DNA of 64,000 bases from Nocardia arthritidis (lineage in GTDB: Bacteria; Actinomycetota; Actinomycetes; Mycobacteriales; Mycobacteriaceae). A model generated the notes under the pieces. That model worked only from the letters and a program-made list of their open reading frames with translations, did not search any database and had not been told where the DNA came from. How positions within the stretch are numbered: the stretch's first letter is position 1; every line of letters starts with the position of its first letter. The stretch is taken from positions 5,456,001 to 5,520,000 of the forward strand of contig NZ_CP046172.1 in the NCBI RefSeq assembly GCF_011801145.1. Direction: 5' to 3'. Position numbers and translations under genes: made by a program. Positions 51,920-60,008 of the stretch are shown piece by piece.

Positions 51920-52497
51920 CACCGGGTCCCCTTCCCCGCCGCAGTCGTGACGCGCGATACCAGCACAGTCCGTGACAGCACCGGTAACTCGAACGCCCAC
52001 ATCGCGACGACGACGGCGGCCACCGCGAACCCCACCGCGGCGAGCAGATCCTGGCTACCGACCCCTCCCGCCCACACCGGCCCCGACCCGCCTGCGGCCC
52101 ACCGATGCACCGCAAGATCAACGACCGCGGCCAGCAGCACCAGCAGCCGTCCCACGGTGCGCCAGGAGATGTCCTCACTGTGCGGGCCGAAACAGCCACA
52201 CGACACCAGACGGCCCCGAGACAGGTTCACCACCACCGCCGCCAGGAACACCAGCGACAACACACCGGCCACCAGCAGCGCGTACCCCAGCGCGAGCCCG
52301 GTCGCCAACCCGGCACCAGCCAGCAGCTCGACCGCGACCACGCCACCGGCCACGACGGGAACCAGCCGCACCGGCACCATCTCGTAGTCCCGCACGACCC
52401 CCGCAAAACTTCGGAAATCCGTCAGCTTCGCCACCCCCGCGGTACAGAACACCGCACCCAACGCGAACTGAACGGCCAACCACAGGTCGGTCGACAC
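51919..52497 (-). CDS. MauE-like membrane redox protein (DoxX/MauE family)
   Basis: A 192-residue integral membrane protein with about four to five segments (VAVELLAGAGLATGLALGYA, LVAGVLSLVFLAAVVVNL). The MauE-conserved motif CGCFG is present in VSCGCFGPHSEDISW. GGAGGT precedes the GTG start. In methylamine dehydrogenase maturation, MauE works with MauD on the disulfides of a small subunit. Here it is the first gene of an operon MauE-MauD-peptide-exporter. Confidence 0.85.
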   Translation of the reverse strand: MSTDLWLAVQFALGAVFCTAGVAKLTDFRSFAGVVRDYEMVPVRLVPVVAGGVVAVELLAGAGLATGLALGYALLVAGVLSLVFLAAVVVNLSRGRLVSCGCFGPHSEDISWRTVGRLLVLLAAVVDLAVHRWAAGGSGPVWAGGVGSQDLLAAVGFAVAAVVVAMWAFELPVLSRTVLVSRVTTAAGKGTR

Positions 52498-52547
52498 CAG
52501 GCACCTCCAGCCCTGACATCCCGACCCATTTACGTGACATAAATTAC

Positions 52548-52562
52548 ATAGCTGACAGCTAT
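52548..52562. promoter_or_regulatory. candidate operator of the MauE operon
   Basis: Perfect 7-bp inverted repeat ATAGCTG, one base, CAGCTAT in an AT-rich patch about 50 bases before the MauE start. The surrounding TTACGTGACATAAATTACAT is unusually AT-rich for this genome. It fits a regulator site or promoter; no regulator gene lies in the operon. Confidence 0.55.
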
Positions 52563-52680
52563 TATTTCGTTACAGGCAACTGCCGGGCCCGAACACCTTG
52601 TCACGGCATAAACACGCGACGCGCCGCTCGTCATCGGAGCGGTGGTAGATCGCGCCGGGCAACCGCGCGCAGCCTGACAT

Positions 52681-52754
52681 CGGCCATATGCGTGCGTTGG
52701 AAGCCCTGTCGCCCAACCGATCTGGAGGATTGATCAACGCTCGCCATGCGGCAT
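52681..52754 (+). repeat. A-element copy 10
   Basis: CGGCCATATGCGTGCGTTGG, core CCCAACCGATCTGGAGGATT, right end CAACGCTCGCCATGCGGCAT. Separates the peptide operon from the next gene. Confidence 0.85.
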
Positions 52755-52835
52755 TTTCGCGCATTCGGTCCCCGGACCGGACGGCTCATGGAAGCCTTTA
52801 TGTCGCGGTCATGCTTGAGAGACAAGGGTTTTGAC

Positions 52836-53165
52836 ATGGACGAGCCGAGTCGCCAGTTGCTCGCACAGCTGTGGGCCGAACACCGGTCAGCCCCATTTCC
52901 GCCACGCTGCCGAGGCGTGGACATCGAAGATGTGGAGCTGGTACTGGTCGATGCGAACATCGCGGGATGCGTCTCGGTGGCGCTTTCGAGGGCGCTGGAC
53001 GATTGGCGTCGCCGAGTCCTGAGCGAATGCATTGGCGATCTGGACAGAATCATGCACCACTTCGAAGACGAGTACGAGGCGGAATACTTCGGACGGTTGC
53101 GTGACATGGCCATGACGTTGTATTCACTCGACCAGGCTGAGATCGAAACCAGACCATCGCCCTGA
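52836..53165 (+). CDS. hypothetical protein
   Basis: A 109-residue, acidic helical protein: RQLLAQLWAEHRSAPFPPRC, then LSRALDDWRRRVLSECIGDL and HHFEDEYEAEYFGRLRDMAM. No family recognised. ATG 52836 has AAGGG upstream; the frame runs back to 52746. It sits alone between A-element copies 10 and 11, the tidiest one-gene unit in the region. Confidence 0.55.
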   Translation: MDEPSRQLLAQLWAEHRSAPFPPRCRGVDIEDVELVLVDANIAGCVSVALSRALDDWRRRVLSECIGDLDRIMHHFEDEYEAEYFGRLRDMAMTLYSLDQAEIETRPSP

Positions 53166-53167
53166 CA

Positions 53168-53222
53168 TCGGCTTGTGCGTGGGAAGACCGTGCCGCTCAA
53201 CAGATCTGAGCGGTTGACCGCC
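53168..53222 (+). repeat. A-element copy 11
   Basis: CGGCTTGTGCGTGGGAAGAC, core CAACAGATCTGAGCGGTTGA. Right end not recognisable. Confidence 0.75.
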
Positions 53223-53273
53223 TGAACCCACAGGCATGAGGGGGGTGTTGGTGGTGGTACTGCGTCGGGCTGT

Positions 53274-53308
53274 GCGGTGGGTCCGAGCCCGATGCTCGGA
53301 CCCACCGC
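53274..53308 (-). terminator. terminator-like hairpin
   Basis: Perfect 15-bp stem GCGGTGGGTCCGAGC / GCTCGGACCCACCGC with loop CCGAT, no T run. It lies 140 bases downstream of the EthD gene and may end its transcript. The rest of 53223-53448 has no supported gene. Confidence 0.55.
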
Positions 53309-53448
53309 CCGTCACGATTGCCATCGGCCAGGCGTGAGCCGGGCATGCCTTGGGGTGCGGCGGGGCCGGACCCGATCGCTACCGCTTGCGCGACACATCA
53401 CAGTATTTCGGTATGCCGGTCGGCGATGTCGATGGATTTCGGCCTGCC

Positions 53449-53760
53449 TCAGTCGGTGCCGTCCTGCACCGGATAGTCGATGGCGACCACACCGCCGGTG
53501 GCGTAGTTGACGACATCGGCCGCCGCCCGCTGGCCGTACGTCGACGCCCGCGACGCGGCCAGGGCGGCGGCGTCGGCGAAGTCGGCTTCGAAGACCGCGA
53601 AATACGGCGCTTCTCCGTTGGAAGCCGCCACGTCGAAGCTGTAGCGCCACGCGAGCAGGCCGGGCCAATTCCTGACCAGCGGAAGGTGTTTGGTCACGTA
53701 GTAGTCGCGGAAGTGGTCGGGATCGACGGGCTTGGGATACAGGACCAGCAACCTATGCAT
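53449..53760 (-). CDS. EthD-family protein
   Basis: A 103-residue ferredoxin-like alpha/beta protein: MHRLLVLYPKPVDPDHFRDY, then VTKHLPLVRNWPGLLAWRYS with His in TKHLPL, and APYFAVFEADFADAAALAAS. EthD-like proteins occur near oxygenase or degradation genes. GGAGG precedes the ATG. It is divergent from a LysR regulator, its likely controller. Confidence 0.85.
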   Translation of the reverse strand: MHRLLVLYPKPVDPDHFRDYYVTKHLPLVRNWPGLLAWRYSFDVAASNGEAPYFAVFEADFADAAALAASRASTYGQRAAADVVNYATGGVVAIDYPVQDGTD

Positions 53761-53927
53761 GACTGCCTCCTACATCGCTGGGTGCGCGACATCCGGATTC
53801 GGGTGAGGACGGAGGAGGCTTCAGTCGAATCGTCATATGCGCAGGTTAGGGCTTGATGTGCGGTCGAGGGAAAGACCGGGTCGCGATAGGCTCAGAACCG
53901 ATCGTTATCAATCGACCGGGAGGGCAT

Positions 53928-54830
53928 GTGGCGCCGGATACGGTGAGCCTGCGGTACTTCCTGGTACTGGCGCAGGAGTTGAACTTCACCCGCGCGGCCG
54001 CACGGATCGGTATCGCTCAACCCGCACTCAGCGCCCGGATCCGCCGATTGGAGGCGGAACTCGGTACGAGCCTGCTGGTCCGCAACACGCGCAGCGTCGA
54101 ATTGACCACGACCGGTGCGGCTTTGGCGGAGTCCGCGCCGCCCGCGCTGGCGGCGCTGGACCGAGCATGGGACACCGCCCGGAACGCGGCGGCCGGTGAA
54201 CTGGGCACGCTGCGCATCGGATACAGCCTCAGCACCGGGGCCGAGACCGCACCGGCCCTGGTGGACAGACTCATTCGCAGCACCCCGGGACTCGAGATCA
54301 GCGCGGTCCCGATGGCGACACCGGAAATCTCCCCCGCGGTCGCCGACGGCCGCATCGACGCCGGGATCACCCGCGGTGCACAGCCGGGCCGTGGCGTGCG
54401 CCGGTACCTGCTGCGGCGTCAGCGCGTCGGAGTCCAACTGGCACAACACCATCCGCTGGCCGAACACCCGGAGATCGAGATCGCCGACGCGGCCGCGTAC
54501 CCGCTGCGACTCCCCCACCGTACGGCCAACCCCGTGATCCACGATCAGCTGTCCGCACTGTTCCGCGACACCCGGCCATACCCCCGATTCCACACGCCCG
54601 CAGTCTCTTTCGACATGTCTCAGCGCGACCTACGCGACGGGCTCACCCTCGCCCCCGCCGGAGAAGCCGCGGCCACGACAACAACGGCCGGTCTCACCTG
54701 GCGACCGCTGCGGGGCGCGCCCGGCCTGACGATCCACCTGGTCCTCCCACGCGAGCAGTCGCCACTACACCGCCGCATCCGGGCCGTCGCCAAAACCCTG
54801 GCACACGAGCAGCATTGGCTGCCGGACTGA
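53928..54830 (+). CDS. LysR-family regulator
   Basis: A 300-residue LTTR: VSLRYFLVLAQELNFTRAAA, IGIAQPALSARIRRLEAELG (helix-turn-helix), then a substrate-binding domain (GTLRIGYSLSTGAETAPALV). GTG start with GGGAGGG. Divergent from the EthD gene. Its last 80 residues are duplicated, almost unchanged, in the chimeric fragment at 26742-26982. Confidence 0.88.
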   Translation: MAPDTVSLRYFLVLAQELNFTRAAARIGIAQPALSARIRRLEAELGTSLLVRNTRSVELTTTGAALAESAPPALAALDRAWDTARNAAAGELGTLRIGYSLSTGAETAPALVDRLIRSTPGLEISAVPMATPEISPAVADGRIDAGITRGAQPGRGVRRYLLRRQRVGVQLAQHHPLAEHPEIEIADAAAYPLRLPHRTANPVIHDQLSALFRDTRPYPRFHTPAVSFDMSQRDLRDGLTLAPAGEAAATTTTAGLTWRPLRGAPGLTIHLVLPREQSPLHRRIRAVAKTLAHEQHWLPD

Positions 54831-54872
54831 CGCGCAAGAGGTCACGCGAGACGGACGTCTACGGTGGCGAGG

Positions 54873-54914
54873 CCGAAAACCTTGCGCCCCAGCGGACTTC
54901 GCGGTTGACGACGA
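54873..54914 (+). repeat. A-element copy 12 (degenerate)
   Basis: CCGAAAACCTTGCGCCCCAG, CGGACTTCGCGGTTGACGAC resembles the A core. Ends are not recognisable. Confidence 0.4.
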
Positions 54915-55037
54915 CGGTCTTGCCGAATGTCCGACACGACCTCGCTACGCCGGCGGATCAGCATCCGATGATGGCCCCTTGCACCAGCACTCTTGCGGTC
55001 ACTGACCGCCGTCACCAGCCCCGCGCCGAATGCACCG

Positions 55038-55115
55038 ACATACCGCTGCGCGCGTGTTGGTCAACCGTTCATATCGGTTGGGCGACATGGTCTTCCAACG
55101 CACGCACATGCCGAT
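55038..55115 (-). repeat. A-element copy 13 (reverse orientation)
   Basis: Read on the minus strand: left end CATCGGCATGTGCGTGCGTT, core CCCAACCGATATGAACGGTT, then GACCAACACGCGC. Perfect inner and outer arms, the best-preserved copy. The gap 54831-55125 holds only copies 12 and 13. Confidence 0.87.
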
Positions 55116-55125
55116 GAGCGAATGC

Positions 55126-55560
55126 TCAACAGAAGTCGGTACTGCTCGACCGAATGGTAGCGACGGCCCCGGTGGCGTGAAGCAGGCGCGCCAGAGCCTC
55201 CATCTCGACGAGAGTCCCTCGAAGCCCAACAGACAGGAGCTCATCGGCCATGGTGCGCGCCTGCGACAGCGTCAGCGACCGGACTTGACGGAGGGTGCGC
55301 ATCACAGCCACCGGCTCGACACTCCCGGCGCCGAGTTCGAGCACGCTAGGACCGTTGACGTCCAGTATCGCCGCACGAATACTCGCCGGTGTCGGCCCGG
55401 AACCGCACTCGTACCACTCACTTTCACATTTTCGACAGGTTCCGTGGAGATTCCACTCGTGCCATCCACCCGTCAGGACCTCGGCCACGGCAGCGTCGGC
55501 CGACGATCCGCACTCGATGCAATCCCTTGTGTACAGCGCAGATTCGAGCACAGTATCCAT
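55126..55560 (-). CDS. hypothetical zinc-ribbon protein
   Basis: A 144-residue protein with two CxxC pairs (DCIECGSSADAAVAE and HGTCRKCESEWYECG), a probable zinc ribbon, and a helical C-terminus (SLTLSQARTMADELLSVGL). No function recognised. The segment around LVEMEALARLLHATGA is regular and helical. Confidence 0.6.
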   Translation of the reverse strand: MDTVLESALYTRDCIECGSSADAAVAEVLTGGWHEWNLHGTCRKCESEWYECGSGPTPASIRAAILDVNGPSVLELGAGSVEPVAVMRTLRQVRSLTLSQARTMADELLSVGLRGTLVEMEALARLLHATGAVATIRSSSTDFC

Positions 55561-55765
55561 GAGCCGAACCTAGATTCGGAACCGATGCGACGCCAACCTG
55601 TCGTTTGCCCCAGGACTGGGGAGGAGTTCCCCAGCTCATCGAGGTGCTCAACCACCACCGATGATGGGACGATTCGGGCGCTGGAAGTAATTCCGTTGGG
55701 CCGGAGGGGTTTTCGAGGCCCAATAATACGCGCTTCTCCTCATGAAGCTAGCAAGGGGGTTCTCT

Positions 55766-56983
55766 GTGATATCCAGTAAGCAGCACGAAAGATCCGTTCG
55801 GCGGCGTACCCGTGTCGTGCGAGCCGCGGCCGTTCTCGCAACGATCACCACACTCGCACTCAGCCCTGCCACCGTGTCCGCGCGCCCTGCCGATCCTCCC
55901 TATCCGATCGGTGGGGCGATCAAGGTCGAATACGACGAGACCGGCGGATTCGACTTCTTCGGCAACGCGACCAACCCCGAGTCCGACGCCGCCCGCGGCG
56001 GACGCTGGCAGGCATTCGAGAAGAACAGCTCCATCTACTGGCACCCCTCGGTGACCAACGGCCACGCCCACCAGATCGGCGGTAGAATCCGGGACAAATG
56101 GGGTGAACTCGGCTGGGAGAACGGAACTTTGAAGTACCCCACCACCAGAGAACAACCGACCCGCAAGCCGGGCCGGTTCAACGAGTTCGAGGGTGGGTCG
56201 ATCTACTACTCCAGCGCAACCGACGCGCACAACATCTGGGGCCTGATCCGCGACAAGTGGGCCTCACTCGATTGGGAGAACGGTCGACTCGGATTCCCGA
56301 CCAGCGATGAGTTCGGCACCCGCGACAACGGCGCGGGTCAGCATATGGAAGGTGGCGAGCTGTATTACTCGCCGTCCGGCGGTGTACACCCCGTGTGGGG
56401 CGCTATCCGTGACCAGTGGGTCAACGCGGGATACGAGAACGGGAAATACGGGTACCCGATCAGCGACGAAGTCGACGGCGGAGACTACAACAACAAAAAG
56501 TACGAGGGCAAGTGCCAGTACTTCGAACACGACGTCATCACCTGGAATTTCACGAGGGGGCTCTACGACAAATTGAATTCGTCGGTCTACGTCGGCCCGG
56601 CGGGAACTCAGCTGGGACTGTTCAACCGCTCCAAATACGTCGCTGAGGTCCAGAACGCAGTCGATCAGTGGAACTCGAAGGGCAAGGTGAAAGTCGTGAT
56701 GCCCGGCGTCGAGAACCCGGTATTGCAGGTGGTGGACGTGAATATTACCGACGCCGATTTCGTCGGACAGTACGTTCCCGGCTCTCAGATCAGGCTCAAT
56801 TCGCACTTCATGGACGATCCATACTACGTCGGTGCCCGCGACCGCAATGTTGTCTTGCACGAGATGGGGCATGCCCTGAGCCTGAACCACAGTTGCACAT
56901 ACAACATCATGGACGCCGTGGTCTCCGAGCAACAGGAATTCGGTCTTCTCGATAACAGCTCCTACCAAGCGATGTGGGGATGA
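55766..56983 (+). CDS. secreted LGFP-repeat protein with C-terminal zinc metalloprotease
   Basis: A 405-residue exported protein: signal peptide through ALSPATVSARP, three LGFP-like repeats (each GxIRDKWxxLxWENGxLxYP, for example IRDKWASLDWENGRLGFPTS), then a zincin domain with HEMGHALSLNHSCTYNIMD, where His-Glu-x-x-His and the third His fit a metzincin-like site and the Met follows. LGFP repeats bind the mycolyl-arabinogalactan envelope, so a cell-wall-attached protease is likely. The GTG at 55766 with AAGGGGG before it is preferred to the ATG at 55742. Confidence 0.82.
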   Translation: MISSKQHERSVRRRTRVVRAAAVLATITTLALSPATVSARPADPPYPIGGAIKVEYDETGGFDFFGNATNPESDAARGGRWQAFEKNSSIYWHPSVTNGHAHQIGGRIRDKWGELGWENGTLKYPTTREQPTRKPGRFNEFEGGSIYYSSATDAHNIWGLIRDKWASLDWENGRLGFPTSDEFGTRDNGAGQHMEGGELYYSPSGGVHPVWGAIRDQWVNAGYENGKYGYPISDEVDGGDYNNKKYEGKCQYFEHDVITWNFTRGLYDKLNSSVYVGPAGTQLGLFNRSKYVAEVQNAVDQWNSKGKVKVVMPGVENPVLQVVDVNITDADFVGQYVPGSQIRLNSHFMDDPYYVGARDRNVVLHEMGHALSLNHSCTYNIMDAVVSEQQEFGLLDNSSYQAMWG

Positions 56984-57750
56984 CGATGCATCCGAATGTC
57001 AAATCCGTATACACGCGGGGTTTACTGACGATCGTCGCCTCGACGGTCGCGGCGGCCATGGCAGGCTGCGGGGCGACCGCGATTCCGGAACCGAAACCAG
57101 GGAAGGCCGTCCATGTCGATTCGGATTTGGCCGTCGATCCCCGCGATCACGAAGCGGTCGCTGGCTGGGCCGACGCCATCTTCGTTGGAACGGTCGAGAA
57201 ATACCTGCAAACCCAGGGCCGGGACCCTGAAATGCCGGAGACCCAGTTCCGGGTGTCGGTGGTGGACGAACTCAAAGGCGACCTGCCCACCAAAGTCGTG
57301 GTCAACCAATTCGGCGGCACGAAGACGGGCAGCAACGACATCATCATCGTCAATAATTCACCGATCCTTGACGCCAACAAGACGTACCTGTTCATTGCAC
57401 GCTACTACGCCGAGAAGAAATGGCTGACCATAGCGACTGGATTCGGAGCTCTCGAACTCACCGGTGCCGATGCCGACGCGGCAAAACGAGCAGACAACAA
57501 TCCGGCCAACCGGGACGCTGAACCGGAACCGGTTAAAAACATGCGTGACGCTATCGCGCACGAAAAACCATTCAGCGATCAAGCTACCCGACCGAAACTG
57601 CCCGACGCCGCCAGCCTGCCCTCCGACGTGCCCGGTATCCCGACCCCACCGGAAACCACAAGCCGACCGCCAACCCCCACGAGCAGTGGACAACCGCATC
57701 CGTCTACGACCAGCTCTAGCAGCGCAAACTCGCCGACTCCAACCTCCTGA
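56980..57750 (+). CDS. putative lipoprotein, partner of the LGFP protease
   Basis: A 256-residue protein; ATG overlaps the protease stop (ATGA). The lipobox is VAAAMAGCGA. The globular part (AVAGWADAIFVGTVEKYLQT, RVSVVDELKGDLPTKVVVNQ, ANKTYLFIARYYAEKKWLTI) is followed by a long Ser/Thr/Pro tail of about 60 residues. No family is certain. Coupling suggests it anchors, inhibits or is a substrate of the protease outside the membrane. Confidence 0.7.
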   Translation: MTMHPNVKSVYTRGLLTIVASTVAAAMAGCGATAIPEPKPGKAVHVDSDLAVDPRDHEAVAGWADAIFVGTVEKYLQTQGRDPEMPETQFRVSVVDELKGDLPTKVVVNQFGGTKTGSNDIIIVNNSPILDANKTYLFIARYYAEKKWLTIATGFGALELTGADADAAKRADNNPANRDAEPEPVKNMRDAIAHEKPFSDQATRPKLPDAASLPSDVPGIPTPPETTSRPPTPTSSGQPHPSTTSSSSANSPTPTS

Positions 57751-58229
57751 TACCGCCCAGGAGCTGCCGGCATGAGCACCGGCGAAAAGCCGCCAAGCGG
57801 GATGGGCGAACGCTACCGGCGCACCGATGCCCATGCTCTTAACGGAACACTCGACACGCCGCCAGCCAGCGCATGAACGACAGGCCGATGCTGTAGCGGG
57901 ATCCGGGCCCTCCTGCCATGGAGAATGCCGATCCAAGTCGGCCCCGGCAAATCCGATCATCGGAACGCCGGGGCCGACTTCCATACACGGCGGTCTTGTA
58001 CACGAGACTTCGGGCATACACCGCGCGGGCGAGTTCGAATATCGACACTCGCGTTACCGTCCGGAACAGCGGCCATGCGATAACCGTGTTTGTTCGAGGT
58101 CATTGTTCATTTCATTGTCAATTACAGATGTCTCGACGGAAAGCACGATCCGGGTCGACAACACCGCGTAGCCCGCAAAAGTGGTTGCGCCACAACTGAA
58201 TGAGGGTAAACAGGTTGTTTGCTGCCGCG
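57751..58229. other. non-coding gap with large palindrome
   Basis: About 480 bases with no supported gene. The stretch 58050-58200 is AT-richer than its surroundings. The palindrome at 57935-57980 is the only structure seen. Confidence 0.45.
57935..57980. repeat. 46-bp nested palindrome
   Basis: Outer arms AAGTCGGCCCCGGC / GCCGGGGCCGACTT are perfect (14 bp). Inside them TCCGAT, C, ATCGGA pairs too. No T run. It lies 185 bases after the lipoprotein gene, so it could be its terminator, or a cruciform/binding site. Confidence 0.7.
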
Positions 58230-58590
58230 TTGATCGAGGTCGAGGGTATCGACGGCTCGCACTGGGTGATCTGTGGGGAGGGCCAGGGCGGGGAGGGCGT
58301 CGAGCTGGGCACCAGCCCGACTGGCCTGTATGACACGCCAGTGCAAACCATGTGAGTGTCCTCGGCGTTCCAGATCGGCGCTACCTATGCGGGCACGAAC
58401 CGACTCAAACGCGATGTGACGTTCGGTGTCAACGTGTTCGAAGTGCCTGCCGGTCGCCATCCCACCGATCGGCCCATGTATCTGCTGTGGGTGTGCACCG
58501 CCCCCGGGCGGTGGGAGCTACCCGACTTCTCCTGGAAGCGACATCACGCGCATCGCACCGTCGTCCTGCAGCGTCCTGCCGAGGGCTCAA
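58230..58590 (+). pseudogene. phage minor tail protein remnant with nonsense codon
   Basis: Frame: LIEVEGIDGSHWVICGEGQG, GEGVELGTSPTGLYDTPVQT, then TGA at 58353, then in the same frame SSAFQIGATYAGTNRLKRDV, TDRPMYLLWVCTAPGRWELP. The text resembles Siphoviridae (distal) tail proteins of actinobacteriophages. TGA stands where Trp (TGG) would be expected. No other phage gene was found, so this is a lone prophage scrap. Confidence 0.65.
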
Positions 58591-58626
58591 CACGAACTCT
58601 ACTGCCGCGGTGCAGGCGGTTTCCTG

Positions 58627-58670
58627 CAGTCGTGCGGCATACCCAAAAGATCAACGCGCCGAGATCATCT
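58627..58670 (+). repeat. C-element copy 2
   Basis: CAGTCGTGCGGCATACCCAA, AAGATCAACGCGCCGAGATC. Matches C1 at 30848-30890 in reverse. The palindrome GCCGAGAT, C, ATCTCGGC runs to 58674. Confidence 0.65.
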
Positions 58671-58691
58671 CGGCCTCAGCAATGTGCGGAA

Positions 58692-58745
58692 ATGCCGCTT
58701 CCCGCGCTTTGGTCAACTGTGTCAATACCGGTCGATCGTTGACCC
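58692..58745 (-). repeat. A-element copy 15 (degenerate, reverse)
   Basis: On the plus strand ATGCCGCTTCCCGCGCTTTG, GTCAACTGTGTCAATACCGG resembles the reversed right half of A-element copy 13. Confidence 0.4.
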
Positions 58746-58894
58746 CGCGGTTCCGGTTGCAGTGACCCACCGTGGGAAGGGTCGACTGTGAGCGGAGCGG
58801 TTGAGCGTCGGAGTCATCTGTTCGGATCCAGTGGTGAGTCGGCTAGTGACACACTGGGATTCGCACGGGCTTACCACCGGATTGGAGATGTGAC

Positions 58895-59044
58895 ATGACT
58901 GAGTCGGGTGTTGATCCTGCGGCGGAGCCGGATGACGCGAAGGACGCCGAATTGAAGCCGACCACCAAGCGAGCGACCATAACAAAGGACAGCTTGACCA
59001 TAGTCGATGGAGGCGGAAACGCCGGGGACGTGGCAGGCGGGTAG
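58895..59044 (+). CDS. 49-residue acidic peptide
   Basis: GGAG eight bases before ATG. MTESGVDPAAEPDDAKDAEL, then KPTTKRATITKDSLTIVDGG and GNAGDVAGG. The N-terminal half is acidic, then basic TTKRATITK, then a Gly-rich tail. No family recognised. Same length as the peptide at 63247, and both carry a DS plus four hydrophobic/polar residues segment near the C-terminus (DSLTIV and DSVVFI). Small and leader-like, but no modification enzyme is adjacent. Confidence 0.45.
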   Translation: MTESGVDPAAEPDDAKDAELKPTTKRATITKDSLTIVDGGGNAGDVAGG

Positions 59045-59077
59045 CGCTACTCGAGGGCCGGGAGAGTCAGGCCCAGC

Positions 59078-59212
59078 CTAGTACTTTCGGCTTGCTCGAT
59101 CGTTGGTCTTGGCCGCGGGAACGCGGCCGAGATCACGGTCTTCGAGTCGGTGGCCGTCGCCTCGAGGGAGATGACCTCGGCATGGTGGACCAGGCGGTCG
59201 ACTAGCAAATGG
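59078..59212 (-). pseudogene. IstB (IS21 ATPase) C-terminal remnant
   Basis: VDRLVHHAEVISLE on the minus strand, then in the next frame GDGHRLEDRDLGRVPAA, the usual end of IstB. One base is missing at the join. No other part of an IS21 element is nearby, and it is not a copy of the istB at 37492. Confidence 0.6.
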
Positions 59213-59428
59213 ACGGTTGGTGGTGGCGCAGTGGTGCGACTACTTCCTCCACGCGAGGGCGTCGGACGCCGAGGCGCTGGCCGCGTTCGGCCCACGAGAC
59301 GGCCGCGAAGCGTCGTAGCACCGGGCGGGAAGGCACTCCGTGAGCAACATTCAGGGCCGGGCCAAGCAGCGACACGACGACACCAACCGCCCGCTCGCCA
59401 TGCGACGCCTCGAGTCTCGAGTAGCCGC

Positions 59429-59480
59429 TGGTCGGGCGATCGGCGGAGCGAGATCGACTGCGGCGCAAGGCATCCGGACC
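59429..59480 (-). repeat. B-element copy 4 (reverse)
   Basis: CTGGTCGGGCGATCGGCGGA, GCGAGATCGACTGCGGCGCA. Same order as B3 at 63103. Otherwise no supported gene in 59213-59500. Confidence 0.55.
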
Positions 59481-59500
59481 TGCCGCTGACAGCGTTGCTC

Positions 59501-59713
59501 TCAGTCGGCGTCGGTCACGTAGAAGAACGCATTCGGTCTACGAATTTCGCGCGGCATGTCTTCGTCCAGCCAATCCTGCTCGACACCACCGTCGAGCTGC
59601 CCGACCCCAACGCCCACAATCACACGCCACGTCCGTGGCTGAAGCTTGCCGATTACCCGGCAGGGAAGGCTGTAGGGCACGTAGGACAGGTGGACTGTAT
59701 AGCGCATGGTCAT
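59501..59713 (-). CDS. small hypothetical protein
   Basis: A 70-residue protein starting at the ATG after GAGAGACTTG. MTMRYTVHLSYVPYSLPCRV, then DWLDEDMPREIRRPNAFFYV. No family recognised. Composition is that of a small globular beta protein. Confidence 0.45.
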   Translation of the reverse strand: MTMRYTVHLSYVPYSLPCRVIGKLQPRTWRVIVGVGVGQLDGGVEQDWLDEDMPREIRRPNAFFYVTDAD

Positions 59714-59789
59714 CAAGTCTCTCTCGCGTGCAAATCCCTGCGCAAAATTCGGTTGTCAGGGATCGCCGCGCGGCCGAGGATGACCAGCG

Positions 59790-60008
59790 ATGAGCAGGAG
59801 TTGGAGAACCGATCCCTATGAGATCCGGGCGGCTCGCAGGACCCGTCACTCGGTGCCGATCCGGGTCACGGCCCCGCGGCCCGGACATGTCCATTCGGCG
59901 GCTCCCAGTGACATCCGGCGGTTGCTGGCGGAGCTCGGTCCTGTCGGAACCTACGGCGTGCGCCGGATCGAATTGCGCCAGCAGGAATTCGACTACGGCC
60001 AGGGGTGA
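59790..60008 (+). CDS. small hypothetical protein
   Basis: A 72-residue basic protein with GAGGATGACCAGCG before the ATG. YEIRAARRTRHSVPIRVTAP, then DIRRLLAELGPVGTYGVRRI. No family recognised. The abrupt end EFDYGQG may mark a truncation. Confidence 0.45.
   Translation: MSRSWRTDPYEIRAARRTRHSVPIRVTAPRPGHVHSAAPSDIRRLLAELGPVGTYGVRRIELRQQEFDYGQG

Noticed and set aside
31824..53222. Classical integron attC sites
   Set aside because: GCCCAAC fits the RYYYAAC box, but the partner GTTGACC does not fit GTTRRRY, and the recombinase has no recognised IntI-specific insertion. Only a looser analogy is kept.
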